Assembly: GCA_963969595.1 (NCBI GenBank)
Contig: OZ018412.1
Span: 16,680,501-16,744,500, forward strand
Origin: Neckera pumila
Lineage: Eukaryota; Streptophyta; Bryopsida; Hypnales; Neckeraceae
Direction: 5' to 3'
DNA: 64,000 nt
The translations under genes and the position numbers were made by a program. The stretch's first letter is position 1. Each line of letters starts with the position of its first letter. Shown one piece after another: positions 36,877 to 48,630 of this stretch. A model generated the notes under the pieces. It made no database searches and was not told the origin of the DNA. It worked only from the letters and a program-made list of their open reading frames with translations.

Positions 36877-37810
36877 TTAACCCCTAAAGGACTGAGGTGA
36901 TTTTCCTACCAAAAACCATTCAAAACTATCATTTCTATTGCAAAGAGAAAAGAGTTTAAGAAATTGTTTTTTTTTGCATATCTAACCATAAGATCTTATA
37001 CTTGACTAGTATATGAATATGTGGAAGAAATTTCAGAAACTTTGACCACGTAGATTGCAAGATATATGCATTTAAAGTGAAGAAAATAAGTTTTTTTCCA
37101 CCTTACTTGACTAGATTTTTTGGCTTTGAATCTTTTTAGTTCAAATTTTTTGCACTATTGATTTCGATTTTCTACTCATTTATGTTAAGTAATTGAGTTG
37201 AGAATCTACCAAAAAAATTTAGGAAAAAAATAACTTAATTTTCACTCATTAAAAAATTGTTAAGTAGAGGTGGGTACAAGATTGAAGAAAAAACTAAATT
37301 GTTAATAGCTTTTAGATGGAATTGAATCACAATAATCCCAATGGTGAGATTGTTCTAGCAAGAAAATCTAACCTTGTCTAACAAAAAAATTTGAAAAATT
37401 TGAAAAATTGCATTAAAAAATGAATTCTACAGCTTATTTTTTCAAGAAGATGCTTAGATTGCCCGAAAAACTAAGATTGTCCATAACTTTCTCATTATTA
37501 GTCCAAATTGAATGAAACAAAGCTTCACATGTAGACAAAAATATAATCTTTGAGGAAAAAATTTGAAAAAAAAACTATTTTGACTTTTTGTGATTTTTTT
37601 TGGGCTGCCCGCAAAATTCCAAATTTACTTATTGTGCCATAACTTTTGCTCCCAGGTATCAATTAAAATAAAAATTATATATTCGCAAAGATCTTGCAAA
37701 AATACACAACCTCAAAAAATCCCAAAAAATATTACTAAAAATTGAGATCGTAGGAACCTGCCCGGACCCAAATTGTCCCCCGAGGGGACAACCGGTCCTT
37801 TAGGGGTTAA
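36877..37810 (+). mobile_element. Complete miniature TTAA-family element
   Basis: TTAA at both ends (36877-36880 and 37807-37810), termini TTAACCCCTAAAGGACTG and CCGGTCCTTTAGGGGTTAA. A hairpin TTGTCCCCCGAGGGGACAA sits just inside the right end (37773-37791). The 934 bp are non-coding and the orientation is opposite to the 18-23 kb copies. It is inserted in GC-richer sequence about 1.1 kb from the ferritin 3' end. It is the best-preserved reference copy for reading the nested insertions elsewhere. Confidence 0.75.
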
Positions 37811-38927
37811 GAGACAGTAGCTACGAGCATACTTGCGGCGTGAGGAGTACTACGGCAGAAGCATTGATCTTCTCACGAAGCAACAATTCAAGTATTGTGC
37901 AAGAAAGTAAAGGACGAAACTTCCGCCTAATTTTCTCTCCACGAAGCGTGCCTCCAATCCGCTGCATTCTAAAGTGACGCTCCTAAAGGGCCATTGTCGT
38001 CGCCTGCCTCTCCCAAAATCGAATCAGTGGGAAACATTCATGAATTGCAGAGTCGTGAAGACGCCCTCCTCTGCGACGACCAACTTCTCACCTGCCGTAA
38101 ACACTCTCCCTCACAATAGCAACGTACATCACGATGTCTGCCCACACTAACACCTCCCCTCCGATCTGAAACCATTGCAACAACTTCTTTAAACCTAGCC
38201 TAACGCAACCTCTGAAATTGAAGAAAAAAGACCATATGTGAACACCACGGTCGCAGTAGCCCTCCCCAGTAAGTGCGTCAACTACGCGGCAGCGGCACCC
38301 AGTCCCTGACGTGAGATACCGGAGCAGTCCACGGACTTTGACTACATTACACTTCTAGCAGCGCTGCTCCCAAGCGTTGGGTGCGAACGTACCCTTATTG
38401 TTCAATACTGTCCATACCCTGATCTACCTCCAATATGAGCTTAAATTTGAATTCACGGGCTTAAACTTTCAATATATACAACATCCTCGAAAGAGTACAA
38501 CGCTAACCCAATTCAGGGACAGCTACCCAGAGCCCAAAGATCTACTTAATACCACCAACAGAAAAAAGGAAAAAACCCATCTCACTCCCACCATTTCGCC
38601 GCAACTTAATTATTTCCCTGTTCAAGAAAATGAGAAATAGCTGGTTTAAAAACTGAAGTCTATACTACTGCAAACTACTTGGGCACATTCGTCCATAAAC
38701 TGAAGACTGGCTGGCTGGAAGCCTAGATATTTCGGTATACAGTTACAACGATATGCGTAACAGTCTGCAGTAAAGATTTGGTTTACGAAAAATGTTTTGA
38801 ACGAACAACTCAGCTACTCCATAATTGAGCACTGAAGGCAATGAGAAATGTAGATGCACAATCTATTTCAGAACATAAGACACCTACTGAGATGTACCCC
38901 AATAGAAATGACGAATTAGAATGATCC
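37811..38927. other. Region downstream of ferritin
   Basis: Moderately GC-rich. The stretch nearest to ferritin (about 38690-38927) probably includes its 3' untranslated region. An 87-codon plus-strand frame at 38377-38640 has no recognisable motif. No RNA gene seen. Confidence 0.35.
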
Positions 38928-41900
38928 TTAAGCAGCAGCAGACTCCAGTGCTTCCTGAAGCTCCAAGTCAAAGTGGAACACACCTGTAACGAACAAAACC
39001 ATAATCAGATAAATACGCTAGCTGTGACAACTCTGCTCTTGATTGAATGCCTAATTCAAACATAGTATCAAATACATATCTATCTGCACAAAACCCCTCT
39101 TCGATATCATCATTGATACAGGATGCCAGTGAGGGTCGTTGTCACTCTCACTCTAGAACATACGAGCAAGAAAAATTCACAAACTCCTAAAAGGGAATAT
39201 GCGGAATCTAAGCTTGCAAAATGACATGGTTCAAATAGTAAAGACATTAATATCTGTAAAAATAATTAGTTGAAAGCTTACCATGTCCCTTGCCAACTCT
39301 ACGTAGCTGAGCCACATACTCGGAGACCTTCTTGATTGCTTCGACCTTTAATCACCAACAAATACCCGGGTCAAAAAAGAATAAAACCATACCTTCAAAT
39401 ATTGAAAAATTGCACACATGACCACACTGTCAACAAGAAAGGAATATAAAGCTGGAAGCTACAATATCCCCAGCGTTATTTCTTTCCATATAGGATACCT
39501 GTTCTGTGAGGAATTCTCCTTCAATAAAATCAGTCATTTGGGGATCATCTGCATCAGCAGCAACCTGCAAAATTCAGGAAAAGGCCTTAGTTTCTCTAGA
39601 AATTACGGGAGAATAGAAGTTGCAAACAGACTACCAATTGATCACTACGAGAACATACTGAAATCTAACTAACTTGCAAGACGATGAGAAATGAACTTAC
39701 AAATACCCCGACCGCTAGCTGCAATAACATATATGGAGTACCTTACTTAACTTAAGGGAAAAAGAGTAGACATTCAAAGAACTTGCAACTTCGAAATTTA
39801 TTCTAACGGTACCTGGTGCAACTGAAGAAGCTTCTCGTTAGTCAGTTTCTCCAATGCAAGAGCCAACTCCATTGCTGAACAACACACCAGAGGGCGGTTA
39901 AATATAGAAGTTTCATAATGTGAAACTCATAAATTGGACTATACACAAAGAACCAATTGATGTATCGTTCAGAAGGGATTCCCAGAAAGGCCACTGACCG
40001 TAAAGAGCGTCTCCCTTCTCCGGATGGTCAAACTCCATGACAGGCATAACAATCGACTGCAACTTGACCCTTCCTCCCCGCTGATTCTGAAAGAAAAACA
40101 ACCCCAAAATGTCCTATGTTACTTTAAGTACCAAGACAACAATGTTTCACGGCAAAGCTTACACAACAGATAAGGCGAACTGACGAATAGAGCACGCAGT
40201 CAGTCATTGACAACCAATCCATTACTAATAGACTACGCAGTTAAAATTAAGAATAGATATCACAACTATGTAGGATTAGACAAAGGACTAGACGAGTGTT
40301 CGATAGTAATTCAATGGATGAAATCAAACCTGATATTTCATCAATTTCTCAGCATGTCCACGCTCCTCTTCACTAGCATCTCTGAAGTACCTGCACCCAG
40401 TTCCAGAATATAATAGTTAGTCCACTGCAGATTGTACTAGATAACCTTACAAGAGTCCGCATCAATACGATTGAGAATGACGAACAGATAGTACAAAAAG
40501 AACAATACATTCTTTGTAATGGATGAATTCTCTTATCCAACTGCCTTATGAGACCTGATAAGATGTACTCTTCATAGCTTTTGATAGTCTGCAGTGACTG
40601 TCGCACTTCTGAAATCTTTCTGACTCAGAGCTGTCTGAAGCACCATTTCTACTATACCCCGGAACTTGGGGGTTAAGAATAAACAAAGAAATCCAAAACA
40701 GTACAAACGGCCTAAATACTGTAACGAAATTGCACAAGCTTACTCTGCAAATCCTTGAAGTGCCACGTTGTCACGGTCGAAGTAGGCAAACAAGGCATGA
40801 TAGACATACGACACATTGTATTCCACACTGCAGAACATAACCACGTCCAAAGACTTGTTAGTTACACACTTCGACAACCACTCTACCGTGAAACTGTTTC
40901 GGACACTACACTACACTGTTTCTGACAGACCAAGAATCTCTGCATAGTCAAGCTCACTCCCGACCGAGAAGGAACATTGACCTTCCAAAATAGAGAACAT
41001 CAATTTTCATCACCCCGACTTCCTATTCTCAAAGCTGCAATTTAAGTGGCAGGCTCGCAAATCAAAAACGACTTTCATCCATTTTCCATGACGCTCCCCT
41101 CCGATAAAAATGATCTATCAAACAGACCAAGAATACTTTGTACTGCTAGCTAACATTCGCATAGTGAGAGCGACAGCCACCCCGAACAAGCAGGCCACGA
41201 GTGCCAAAGACCACTGACAAACTTCTCTTAAAGATCTACAGACTAACCAAATTCTAGATACTCACCAGACCTTTTAAAATTCCCTTCACACGAGACTACA
41301 CGATGGCATCAAGAAACAGACGCTCTCCCATGTCAAGAAACACTATCCAAGAACACACGACACAGACAAGAAGCCAAACACATAAAAACTCGCAAGGACT
41401 TGATTCATATCCACACAGACTAACCGACTTCAAGAAAAACAACGCCTAGAAATTTCAGACACGTCCTACACCATTTCACGTCTAATTCAAAAGAAACCAC
41501 ACCGCGCTACCTACCCGACCAATTCAAATAACACTACTCAAACATAACACTCTACGGCCAACTAACATCAAAAGAATCAAACAACACAAATCAGACAGAG
41601 GCCATACTTAATCTGGTCATTAATGGCGGCCTCGCAAGAAGCCGCGAATCGTTGCCGCGCCAACGACTCCAATTGCGGCGACGTCGAAACCTTGACCAGC
41701 TGATCATGCACCTCATTGAACGGCTCAAACACGACTCCCGTCACCGCCTTCGTCGTCACATCGTTGTTCGACGCTCTCACGCCCACGGCACCTCTCCAAC
41801 CCCCGCCGGTGCTTACCACCACACCTCGGCTGGCACGCAAACTACTCCCCGCAACTCCACTCCGGCTCGAGGCCAACGAAGCCGAGCTCACGGAAGATCC

Positions 41901-41933
41901 CGCCACAGCTCGGGCCACAACTACTTGCGCCAT
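38928..41933 (-). CDS. Plastid ferritin (complete, 8 exons)
   Basis: Stores iron as a ferric core inside a 24-subunit shell in the chloroplast; each subunit oxidises Fe(II). Exons, in gene order: 41933-41608, 40827-40744, 40390-40330, 40086-39999, 39874-39813, 39564-39499, 39345-39282, 38983-38928. They total 807 nt (268 residues) and all phases agree. The N-terminus is a Ser/Arg/Ala-rich, acid-poor transit peptide; the plant-specific extension peptide follows ([16 protein letters not shown]). The four-helix bundle carries the H-type ferroxidase residues: Glu in [13 protein letters not shown], Glu and His in [12 protein letters not shown], Glu in [10 protein letters not shown], and Gln in [25 protein letters not shown] is the usual loop. 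The C-terminus is [10 protein letters not shown] plus an Ala-rich tail. The start at 41933 gives a full transit peptide. No lesion; neighbours are unrelated. Confidence 0.95.
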
Positions 41934-42208
41934 CGCTCCTCCGTTCGCTCTCCTTCAAAAGCCCGTCGAACTAAACAAATCCCTTGCAAATTAACAAAGC
42001 TTTTGCGAACTAAATAGCTTAACGTTCTCGAAATTTGCAGCAACCTTAGACTGGCGACAGCAACAAGAACAAAAGAGCTTGAGAAAACTCAAGTGCAGAA
42101 GATGAGAGAGAAGGATATGTGATGCCTCGGGGACGGCGGGAGGAATTTAGACTGACGGAAGGGCGGCGTTGCTTTTGAGCGGATGAGACAGGGACTGTTT
42201 GAGCAGGA

Positions 42209-42227
42209 CACGTGTTGCCGCCTCGAC
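42209..42227 (-). promoter_or_regulatory. G-box next to a possible iron-dependent (IDRS-like) element upstream of ferritin
   Basis: CACGTG at 42209-42214 overlaps GTTGCCGCCTCGAC (42214-42227). In my comparison the latter matches about 10 of 14 positions of the reverse complement of the ferritin iron-dependent regulatory sequence described in plants. It lies about 280 bp upstream of the ATG. A TATA-like TTAAATAATAA at 42236-42246 is further upstream, so the site could fall at or after the transcription start, which argues against it. Confidence 0.3.
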
Positions 42228-42789
42228 TCTCCCTTATTATTTAAGAGTTTTGAAAAGAGGGTGGAATTGTGCCCACCACATGCCAGCCTCCGTCGTGGCC
42301 CCTGGACTGTCTGGAGAGACGAAAGGGGATAAAGATATTATGCTACTCCGGAGAACTTTTTTATTTGTTTAATTCTAGAATCAGTTGGACTAATTCTGTT
42401 GCTACACTAATTGCGTATGTGCTCTTGGGAATTTCGTCAGTCGTCCTTTCCGGAAGCTTCGTCGGAGTTTTTGAGGAACATTCTCGAACTGGAGCTTGCG
42501 TAAGAGCATCTCCACCGCATCACGTAACCAGGAACGTGTGCAGTTCCCTCGTTCCGTCTCCCCTTTTTTCGTAAGTGCCCCATCGCCACCGCACGTCACA
42601 CCCCTCGGCACCTTCATTCACCTCCATTACACCTCCATTACAGAAATTACACAGACAGAGTTTACAAAACAGGAATTGCTAAACAGGGAGTTTACAATGA
42701 AAGTTGTAACTTCCTGATCAGATTTCTCCTACTCTATAATTTGCACAAAGTCTGTAAAAATCCAAAGCAAAGCCAAAACAAATTCCCGG

Positions 42790-43012
42790 ATCATAACCGG
42801 TTGTTGAGTTTTCAACACTCACGTGGCACCGTCCCATTGGCAACCCATCACCATTGCCATTACAAGTTGCAACTCATAACCTTCTCTCCTCTCAACTTGC
42901 TTCCTCCATCCTTGGATCACGGAGATCAAAGGTTGTGATTGAAAAGTGAACAACCGGGTATGTCCGATAACCTACTCGCCACTACCGCGGCTTGTCGGTT
43001 ATCTAATATATT
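42790..43012. repeat. Dispersed repeat, copy 2
   Basis: Begins ATCATAACCGGTTGTTGAG and contains TTACAAGTTGCAACTCATAA and CTCAACTTGCTTCCTCC. It ends near GTCGGTTATCTAAT. Related to 34147-34330 in the same orientation; here it lies inside the Harbinger-like element. Confidence 0.55.
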
Positions 43013-43399
43013 TCTCCTATTCAATAATTTGCACAAAGTCCGTAAAAATTCAAGTAAAGCCAAAACAAATTCCCGATCATATTTCTCCTACTCAATAATT
43101 TGCATAAAGTCTTGTAAAAGCTTTACTTGAAGTATGAAGATTTTCAACTCCAAATTTTAAGATGCCTGTCCTTCCTGATGTATTGTTTCATTTACTTGTA
43201 CTAGTAACAGTGGTAAGTGAAAGCTAGATAGAACCTTAGTACGATTTCTCCCTCCACAGCATCAATAACTCATTCTCCAAAAAAATTGTGCTTTTCCTAA
43301 AAATTGCACAAAGTCCATAAATTTACTGAAATTGCAGAATTTGAATCAAGGTGGAAAGTACACAATCAAGTTGAAACGAGGTAGAAATTACAAAGTTCA

Positions 43400-43620
43400 A
43401 TTGAGCCTTGCAAAAATTCAATCATAACAATCTAGGTATTTGCATGCTACAGTTTGTAGAAATTACAGAAATAGGAGTTTGCAGAAATTACACAACAGTT
43501 TGCAGAAATTATACCAGAGCCGTCATAGAGAGACCTCGCAAAAATACAGAGGAGCCTTTGCAAAATTTACACAATCCTTGCAGAATAGGAATTTACAGAA
43601 ATTACAAAGTTTTCCGAGAT
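43400..43620 (+). repeat. Degenerate ~20-bp tandem repeat
   Basis: Units variously reading TTTGCAGAAATTACACAA, TTTGTAGAAATTACAGAAA and TTTACAGAAATTACAAAG recur at least six times. They explain the overlapping short open frames here (repeated 'CRNYT', 'LQKL'). Confidence 0.55.
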
Positions 43621-43888
43621 TGACTGTAAGAGCTCCTAAGTTTTTGAAATTTTTGTTGTACACCGTTTGCAAGTCGCATGAAGAGATAATTCCTTGTCGC
43701 ATGAGCTAATGCGAAGACATTAGAAGAAATTTCAGGCTTCTCGAGGGCTGCTCCACAGCTCTCCAAGGTACCCTGAAATTTGCTTTTATTTTGCTCAAAA
43801 AGTCGTTTTTCCCCTATTTCCGCCCTGCTGAAATTACAATAGCAATGGCGCAAGAACCCAGAATTCCAAATAAAAAATTATCAAAAAA

Positions 43889-43911
43889 TAATGATAATAA
43901 TAATAATAATA
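43889..43911 (+). repeat. (ATA)n microsatellite
   Basis: About seven trinucleotide units in an A-rich stretch within the Harbinger-like element. Confidence 0.7.
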
Positions 43912-44285
43912 ATCTTAAAAAAATATTTTAAAAAATTAAAAAATTAAAAAAAAAATCTAAAAAATTTGATTCCTCTGGCGAGTAGTCAGAGATTGTGATT
44001 GCTCACCAAGAGCATTTTCAAAGTTGACAAGCTATGCAAAGAATAGCATGGCATGTCAACTTTGGACGGCCCTCCAAGGGGCTGAATTTTTCTCTAATGA
44101 CGGAAAAGACCTCCAATATAGTGTGGACGGAGGGTTATAGTGTTGCCCAAGAAACCAAGAAAGCCTTTTGAGTGCTTGCGGTAGAGCCCAAAAGTGGTGC
44201 TTTCATACAATAGTCGCGTTTTCGTGAGCCTTTGCTGTATGCGGTGGCGATGCTCTAACCCTGTAAACGCTTACAGTGTCAGTTT

Positions 44286-44456
44286 CACTACAAGAAAACA
44301 GTGTCCGAATTGACACGTCCTAATTGACTAAAATGTCCAAATTGACAGAATCTTGTCAAAAAAATGTCCGAATTGATAGAAAATTGACAAAATAATGTCC
44401 AAATTGACAAAAAATTGACAAAAAAATGTCCGAATTGACACTGCTCCCTTGTAGTG
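44286..44456. mobile_element. Mini-CACTA element with TTT duplication
   Basis: Ends CACTACAAGAAAACAGTGTC (left) and CACTACAAGGGAGCAGTGTC (right, reverse complement), flanked by TTT at 44283-44285 and 44457-44459. The body is built from repeats of ATGTCC(G/A)AATTGACA, which resemble the subterminal transposase-binding repeats of CACTA elements. 171 bp, non-coding. CACTACAAGAAA is the usual plant CACTA terminus. Confidence 0.8.
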
Positions 44457-44459
44457 TTT

Positions 44460-45024
44460 GGATGACTTCACCTATGCAAACTATAGGATCAAAAAAAATG
44501 TTTTTTCATCCAATATATACTTTGGAAGTTACTTGAGTTCATTTTCAGAGTTAGTATTGCAAGCTAGCTCATTATGTACTAGGTAATTGCAAAGGTCGGA
44601 GGTCAAGTTATCAAAAATAAGCGACAATTAGGACCTACCAAGCTGCGAGTGGTGAAGTTGATACTGACTTGTGATTATTTTTGATAAATTGGCCTACTTT
44701 GCAATTACCGAACATAATGTCAATGTCGGAGAGTTGAGCTGTTTGACTTCATTGATTGCTTAACTAATCAAAACTTGCCACAATGGTGAAAGTCTCTTGC
44801 ATTTAGATTATATTAAGTAGATCCACACTCACTAAATTGATACCGGTTGGTAGTAGAGATTTTTCTCATGCCAGACCAATGAAATTTCTATTTCATACCC
44901 TCCCTATTGAAAACTTGCACAAAACAAGTAGTGAACATTTATTATCAATCTTAATTTGCCTCTCCTAAACCTTAAAGGACATAAATCATGTCTAGGCTTG
45001 GTCAAACTTCATTAAATTTCTACA
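44460..45024. other. AT-rich spacer, nothing recognised
   Basis: No coding frame or repeat ends. A diverged direct/inverted pair around AGGTAATTGCAAAG (44579) and CTTTGCAATTACC (44697) suggests another decayed fold-back of about 130 bp. Confidence 0.35.
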
Positions 45025-45189
45025 TTAACCCCTAAAGGACCATTGTCCCTTCGGGGGACAAATGGGATTTTGGGCATGTACCTTTTGTGGGTAAAAATTC
45101 ATAAATTTTTTTGAAACTTTTATGGCAGATGAAGAATTGAAAGAGGTACGCGGGGGTCCAAAAACTTTGTGAATTGGATTTTCTAGCAA

Positions 45190-45640
45190 GAAGTTATGGA
45201 CAATTTTATAGAAAGCAAGGGAGAAGAGGCAATCCGGGCAAGGCTTGTGGCCAGTAACAAGGTGTTGACTGTGTGGAGGGCACTTGGAGCGGCAAGGCAG
45301 CAGGCTGTAAAAATTGGGTCTCCCACCACGGCCGGCTCTGACAAGTCTTCAACAGCATTGCGGCCGAGGGGCTCTGACCTAGTCTGCAAAGGAGGAGCCA
45401 GAAAGGGATCAACGATTCTACTCCTGCGATGTTGAGGAAGTCTGCCACCTGAGAGTCGGGGGTGTCAGAAAGAGCCCGCCTGCAGTCCATTGCTCCGACA
45501 ACGCTGCCTGCGACCGGGAGCGGCAACCACAAGGCAGCACGAACCCGCCTCAGTTGGTGCCCACAACACCACCAGCCTGCATCGTTCGTCCTCCTCCGCA
45601 GCAACGGCACCCCCTGCGGCCATCGATCAAGATGGCTGCA
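45190..45640 (+). other. GC-rich coding-like patch inside the piggyBac-like element
   Basis: GC content is far above the surrounding DNA. The plus frame from 45196 reads MDNFIESKGEEAIRARLVAS and continues with ALGAARQQAVKIG to a stop at 45435; a minus frame (45610-45206) is also open. No family was recognised. It could be a 5' exon of the transposon or a captured host fragment. Confidence 0.35.
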
Positions 45641-46539
45641 AGTTAGGAAAAAAATTTATAGTTGCGCTTCTTTCATGAAGAGAATCTGCAGTGATTCGTG
45701 CCCAGTATTGTTGAGCATTGCCATGTGGAAGAATCCTGCTTCTTCTTGAACGCTGTTTTTTTTCTAACCATTGATTTGATTATGAAAAGCTTTCAATTGC
45801 AATTCTCAATGACAGGTAATCTAATCTCAGCATGAACCAAACTTCCATGCATTCAATTAAAACTTTATTATATAAGGACTACTCAAGCTAAGAAGTCTAC
45901 GAATTTGAAACGTACAGACCACCCATGTAGGTCCTAAACTATGCATTCATGACTGAATGCTGCTAGCAGCTACATTCCATGGCTTCATATCCAGCGTCGT
46001 CAAGCTCTACAGAGTGTGCACAATCTTGCTTCATAGTTGCATAGCTTCTATGATTCATAGATGTTCTTTCCGATTTCGATCTTGAACTTGCATCACCTTG
46101 TTTTGTTTTGTTCTCTGTGCACCTGTTTCACAAGTTTGTCCTACCGTTTCTCAATACTTTATGATTTCAGAGTTGTGAGGTTGTGAGGTTTAGGATACAC
46201 ATTCACTGAGTTCAAATTCAAGTATTATGCCAAGATATAGACCAAGGAAAGATAAATGCGATGATGTAAGCTACTCTTGTCTTCCCACTTGGCTTTGCAA
46301 TGAATTGCACGTCGTTGGTATTGGCCAATTCCCTAAAACATTCTGACGACTGGTATATTTTGAGTGCAAGTCACATGGGACAGGCTCCCTGTCCGCCGCA
46401 GCTACTGCTTGGCAAATCAACTGTTGACGATCACCAGTCCAAAGCGTCCACCAAGGACTCCAAGTCCAGAAGCCGCTGCACAATTTCCTCCATCAATTTT
46501 TTATCCTACACCACAGTTTGTTCCTCTAGTTTTTTAATG

Positions 46540-46947
46540 CGATACAAGATATGTTGATCCCAATTTCGAACAAGTCGTTGAAGAAGTTGATCTTGACTTT
46601 CTTGACAGTCAAAAAGTTGTTCACCGTGGTACAAACTCTTCATCAAAAGAATTGTTGGAGGATGACTTCGATGAAGACGTCTATGCTGATGTTGAGACAA
46701 GATCGTTGGAAAAATTACTCTAGCCGCCGGAGATGCTCTTGAATCACTGAAGCTCACCCAGCACCGGACGGAAGAAATGAAGCGGTCGCAGTCAATGCAC
46801 GCCTGCAGCAGACACTGGCGGCGGAGGAGCGAAAGCGCCTGCGGTGGACCCGTCTGACCGCAGAGGGAGCAACAAGCCCGACAAAGCAAGAAACGGGGAC
46901 CCGCCACCACCACGTGGAGGCCTGGCATTCTCTTCCGCTTGCCCAGG
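46540..46947 (+). pseudogene. Acidic/helical coding segment of the piggyBac-like element (frameshifted)
   Basis: From about 46540 one frame reads YVDPNFEQVVEEVDLDFLD, then SSKELLEDDFDEDVYADVE, to a stop at 46720. Two other frames continue coherently with LAAGDALESLKLTQHRTEEM and then VNARLQQTLAAEERKRLRW. That order suggests one coding region with at least two frameshifts. It ends at a consensus donor CCCAG|GTAAGT (46947/46948). An acidic N-terminal region is common in piggyBac transposases, so it may be their first exon. The other-strand open frames are shadows. Confidence 0.4.
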
Positions 46948-48630
46948 TAAGTTGCTGCCTCCCTAGTCTTTTGCTTTTCGGATTTTCATATTTCTAGTTT
47001 TTTGGCACCTCATTTCTTTAATTATGTTCATTTGTTTGGTTCTTTATTAATTAATTTAAATTTTGTGTGTATATTTATTTAAATTATGTTCTCTTAATAT
47101 TTATAAATTCAAATATTCAATTATTTTTAATTTAAAAAAAACGAATTTTTGAAAATTCTAATATTTCAAGTATTCCGAATATTTTGAAATATTTTAAATT
47201 CTATTAATTCAATTATTCCAATTTTTAAATATTACAATATTCTAAAAAAAATTATATAAAAATAAAAAACATGAAACAATTCAAGAATTCAAATTTCCAC
47301 AAATTGTTTTTTATAGAATGCATTAAAAGGATCAACTTACCGTACGCATCAATAAAAAAAATTTCATTGCCATATGAAGGAAACTGTCATTTATGAATGA
47401 TAATTCTCCAAAAGCCAATAAATGGACATGCAAGAGTGTAATTCTTCAACTGAGGGAACTAAATTATTTTGACAGCACGGTCCAGATAATGATCTAGATG
47501 TTTGCTTTCTAGTTATCAATATTGCTATTATGATTTAGTGTTGCAAGGTGGAATTCTAATTCAAGTGCCTACAAATAAACTAATAAAATTATTTTTGCTT
47601 TCACATAGTTCATTTCTTCCACCTTCTATACTTTTAAAATCTTCAATTCATTCTTATTATTTGAACATTCTTTGGAAAACTTGGAATTTAATATGAATGC
47701 AAAAAACTAAACTAGGAAAACAATGCTAATCCGAAAACATTGTACACATGTAAACGACCACTATAACATTCAATATCCACACTTTTGTTTCTCTTAGGAA
47801 GTAGAATAATAAATTTTGCATAGATTGAAAGCATACTACAGGACATAGTAATCATAAAAGTCATTTCTTCATCACAATAGAACTGAAATGGAACATCCTG
47901 TCATTTATTGTACAACTCTAAAATTGTGTATACTATAAGCATTTTCACTTCAATTATTTGAGGTCTGCGGGAAGCTGAAGTAGACAAAGACTGACAAAAT
48001 CAGTGATTTTGCTTCTCCATAAATTGAAAAAAAGCTTCATTTCTTCAAAATGTTCACTATTTGTTCAGAATGGACTCTATTTGTTCAAAATGGACTCTAT
48101 TTGTTCACTATGACAAGAATCATTTGAATAGATGTGTCCTCCTTGAATTTTATAACTTCCAAAACTAAAAAAATGTGAATTTATTTATGAAATGTTGGAA
48201 TTCCATGACATCAAATGGCACAGTATCATTGATTTTTTTTCCAGCATTTTGCAATGTTCTTTTGCATATGCAATTGCATTGTACCATTACATTGTAAGAA
48301 AGATGGATGTGCGCCTCGATTTTATTGTTACTAAAAAATGTGAGTAAGATGTCCGCATGGAAAACATTTTCCTCTTGAAATGTGCCATATGATAATTCAA
48401 CATAATTTTATAGCATCGCCAGTGGACATTTGGCCAGTACTTACATATCATTTTTAGAGCATAAAATGTAATGCAGTCTGGAAGTGTCAAAAAAAAATTT
48501 CACAATTCCACTCTTAGTATATTTTACTAACATAGTTTAGTACCATGTATGCGACAATGTTTTGGAATAGGTGTGAGTTTATTTTCCAATTTCGTGTCTC
48601 AAAATTATATTTCTGGGGTTTGTTTCCAGA

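Larger units (their letters stand above)
42504..44255. mobile_element. Harbinger-like non-autonomous element with TAA duplication
   Basis: Ends GAGCATCTCCACCGCAT (left) and GAGCATCGCCACCGCAT (right, reverse complement), flanked by TAA at 42501-42503 and 44256-44258. The 3-bp TWA target and the GAGCATC terminus are typical of PIF/Harbinger-type miniature elements. The 1.75 kb interior holds no transposase. It contains repeats of TTTGCAGAAATTACA (about 43400-43620), several AATTTGCACAAAGTC-like units, a copy of the dispersed repeat (42790-43012) and an (ATA)n run. It lies about 570 bp upstream of the ferritin start codon. Confidence 0.55.

Noticed and set aside
43320..43620. Possible CRISPR-like array of short repeats
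   Set aside because: Units are degenerate, contiguous and without unique spacers; the context is a plant transposon.
45206..45610. 134-codon minus-strand frame rich in Leu, Pro and Cys
   Set aside because: No motif; a frame on the plus strand is equally open, and the patch is GC-rich, which favours chance frames.
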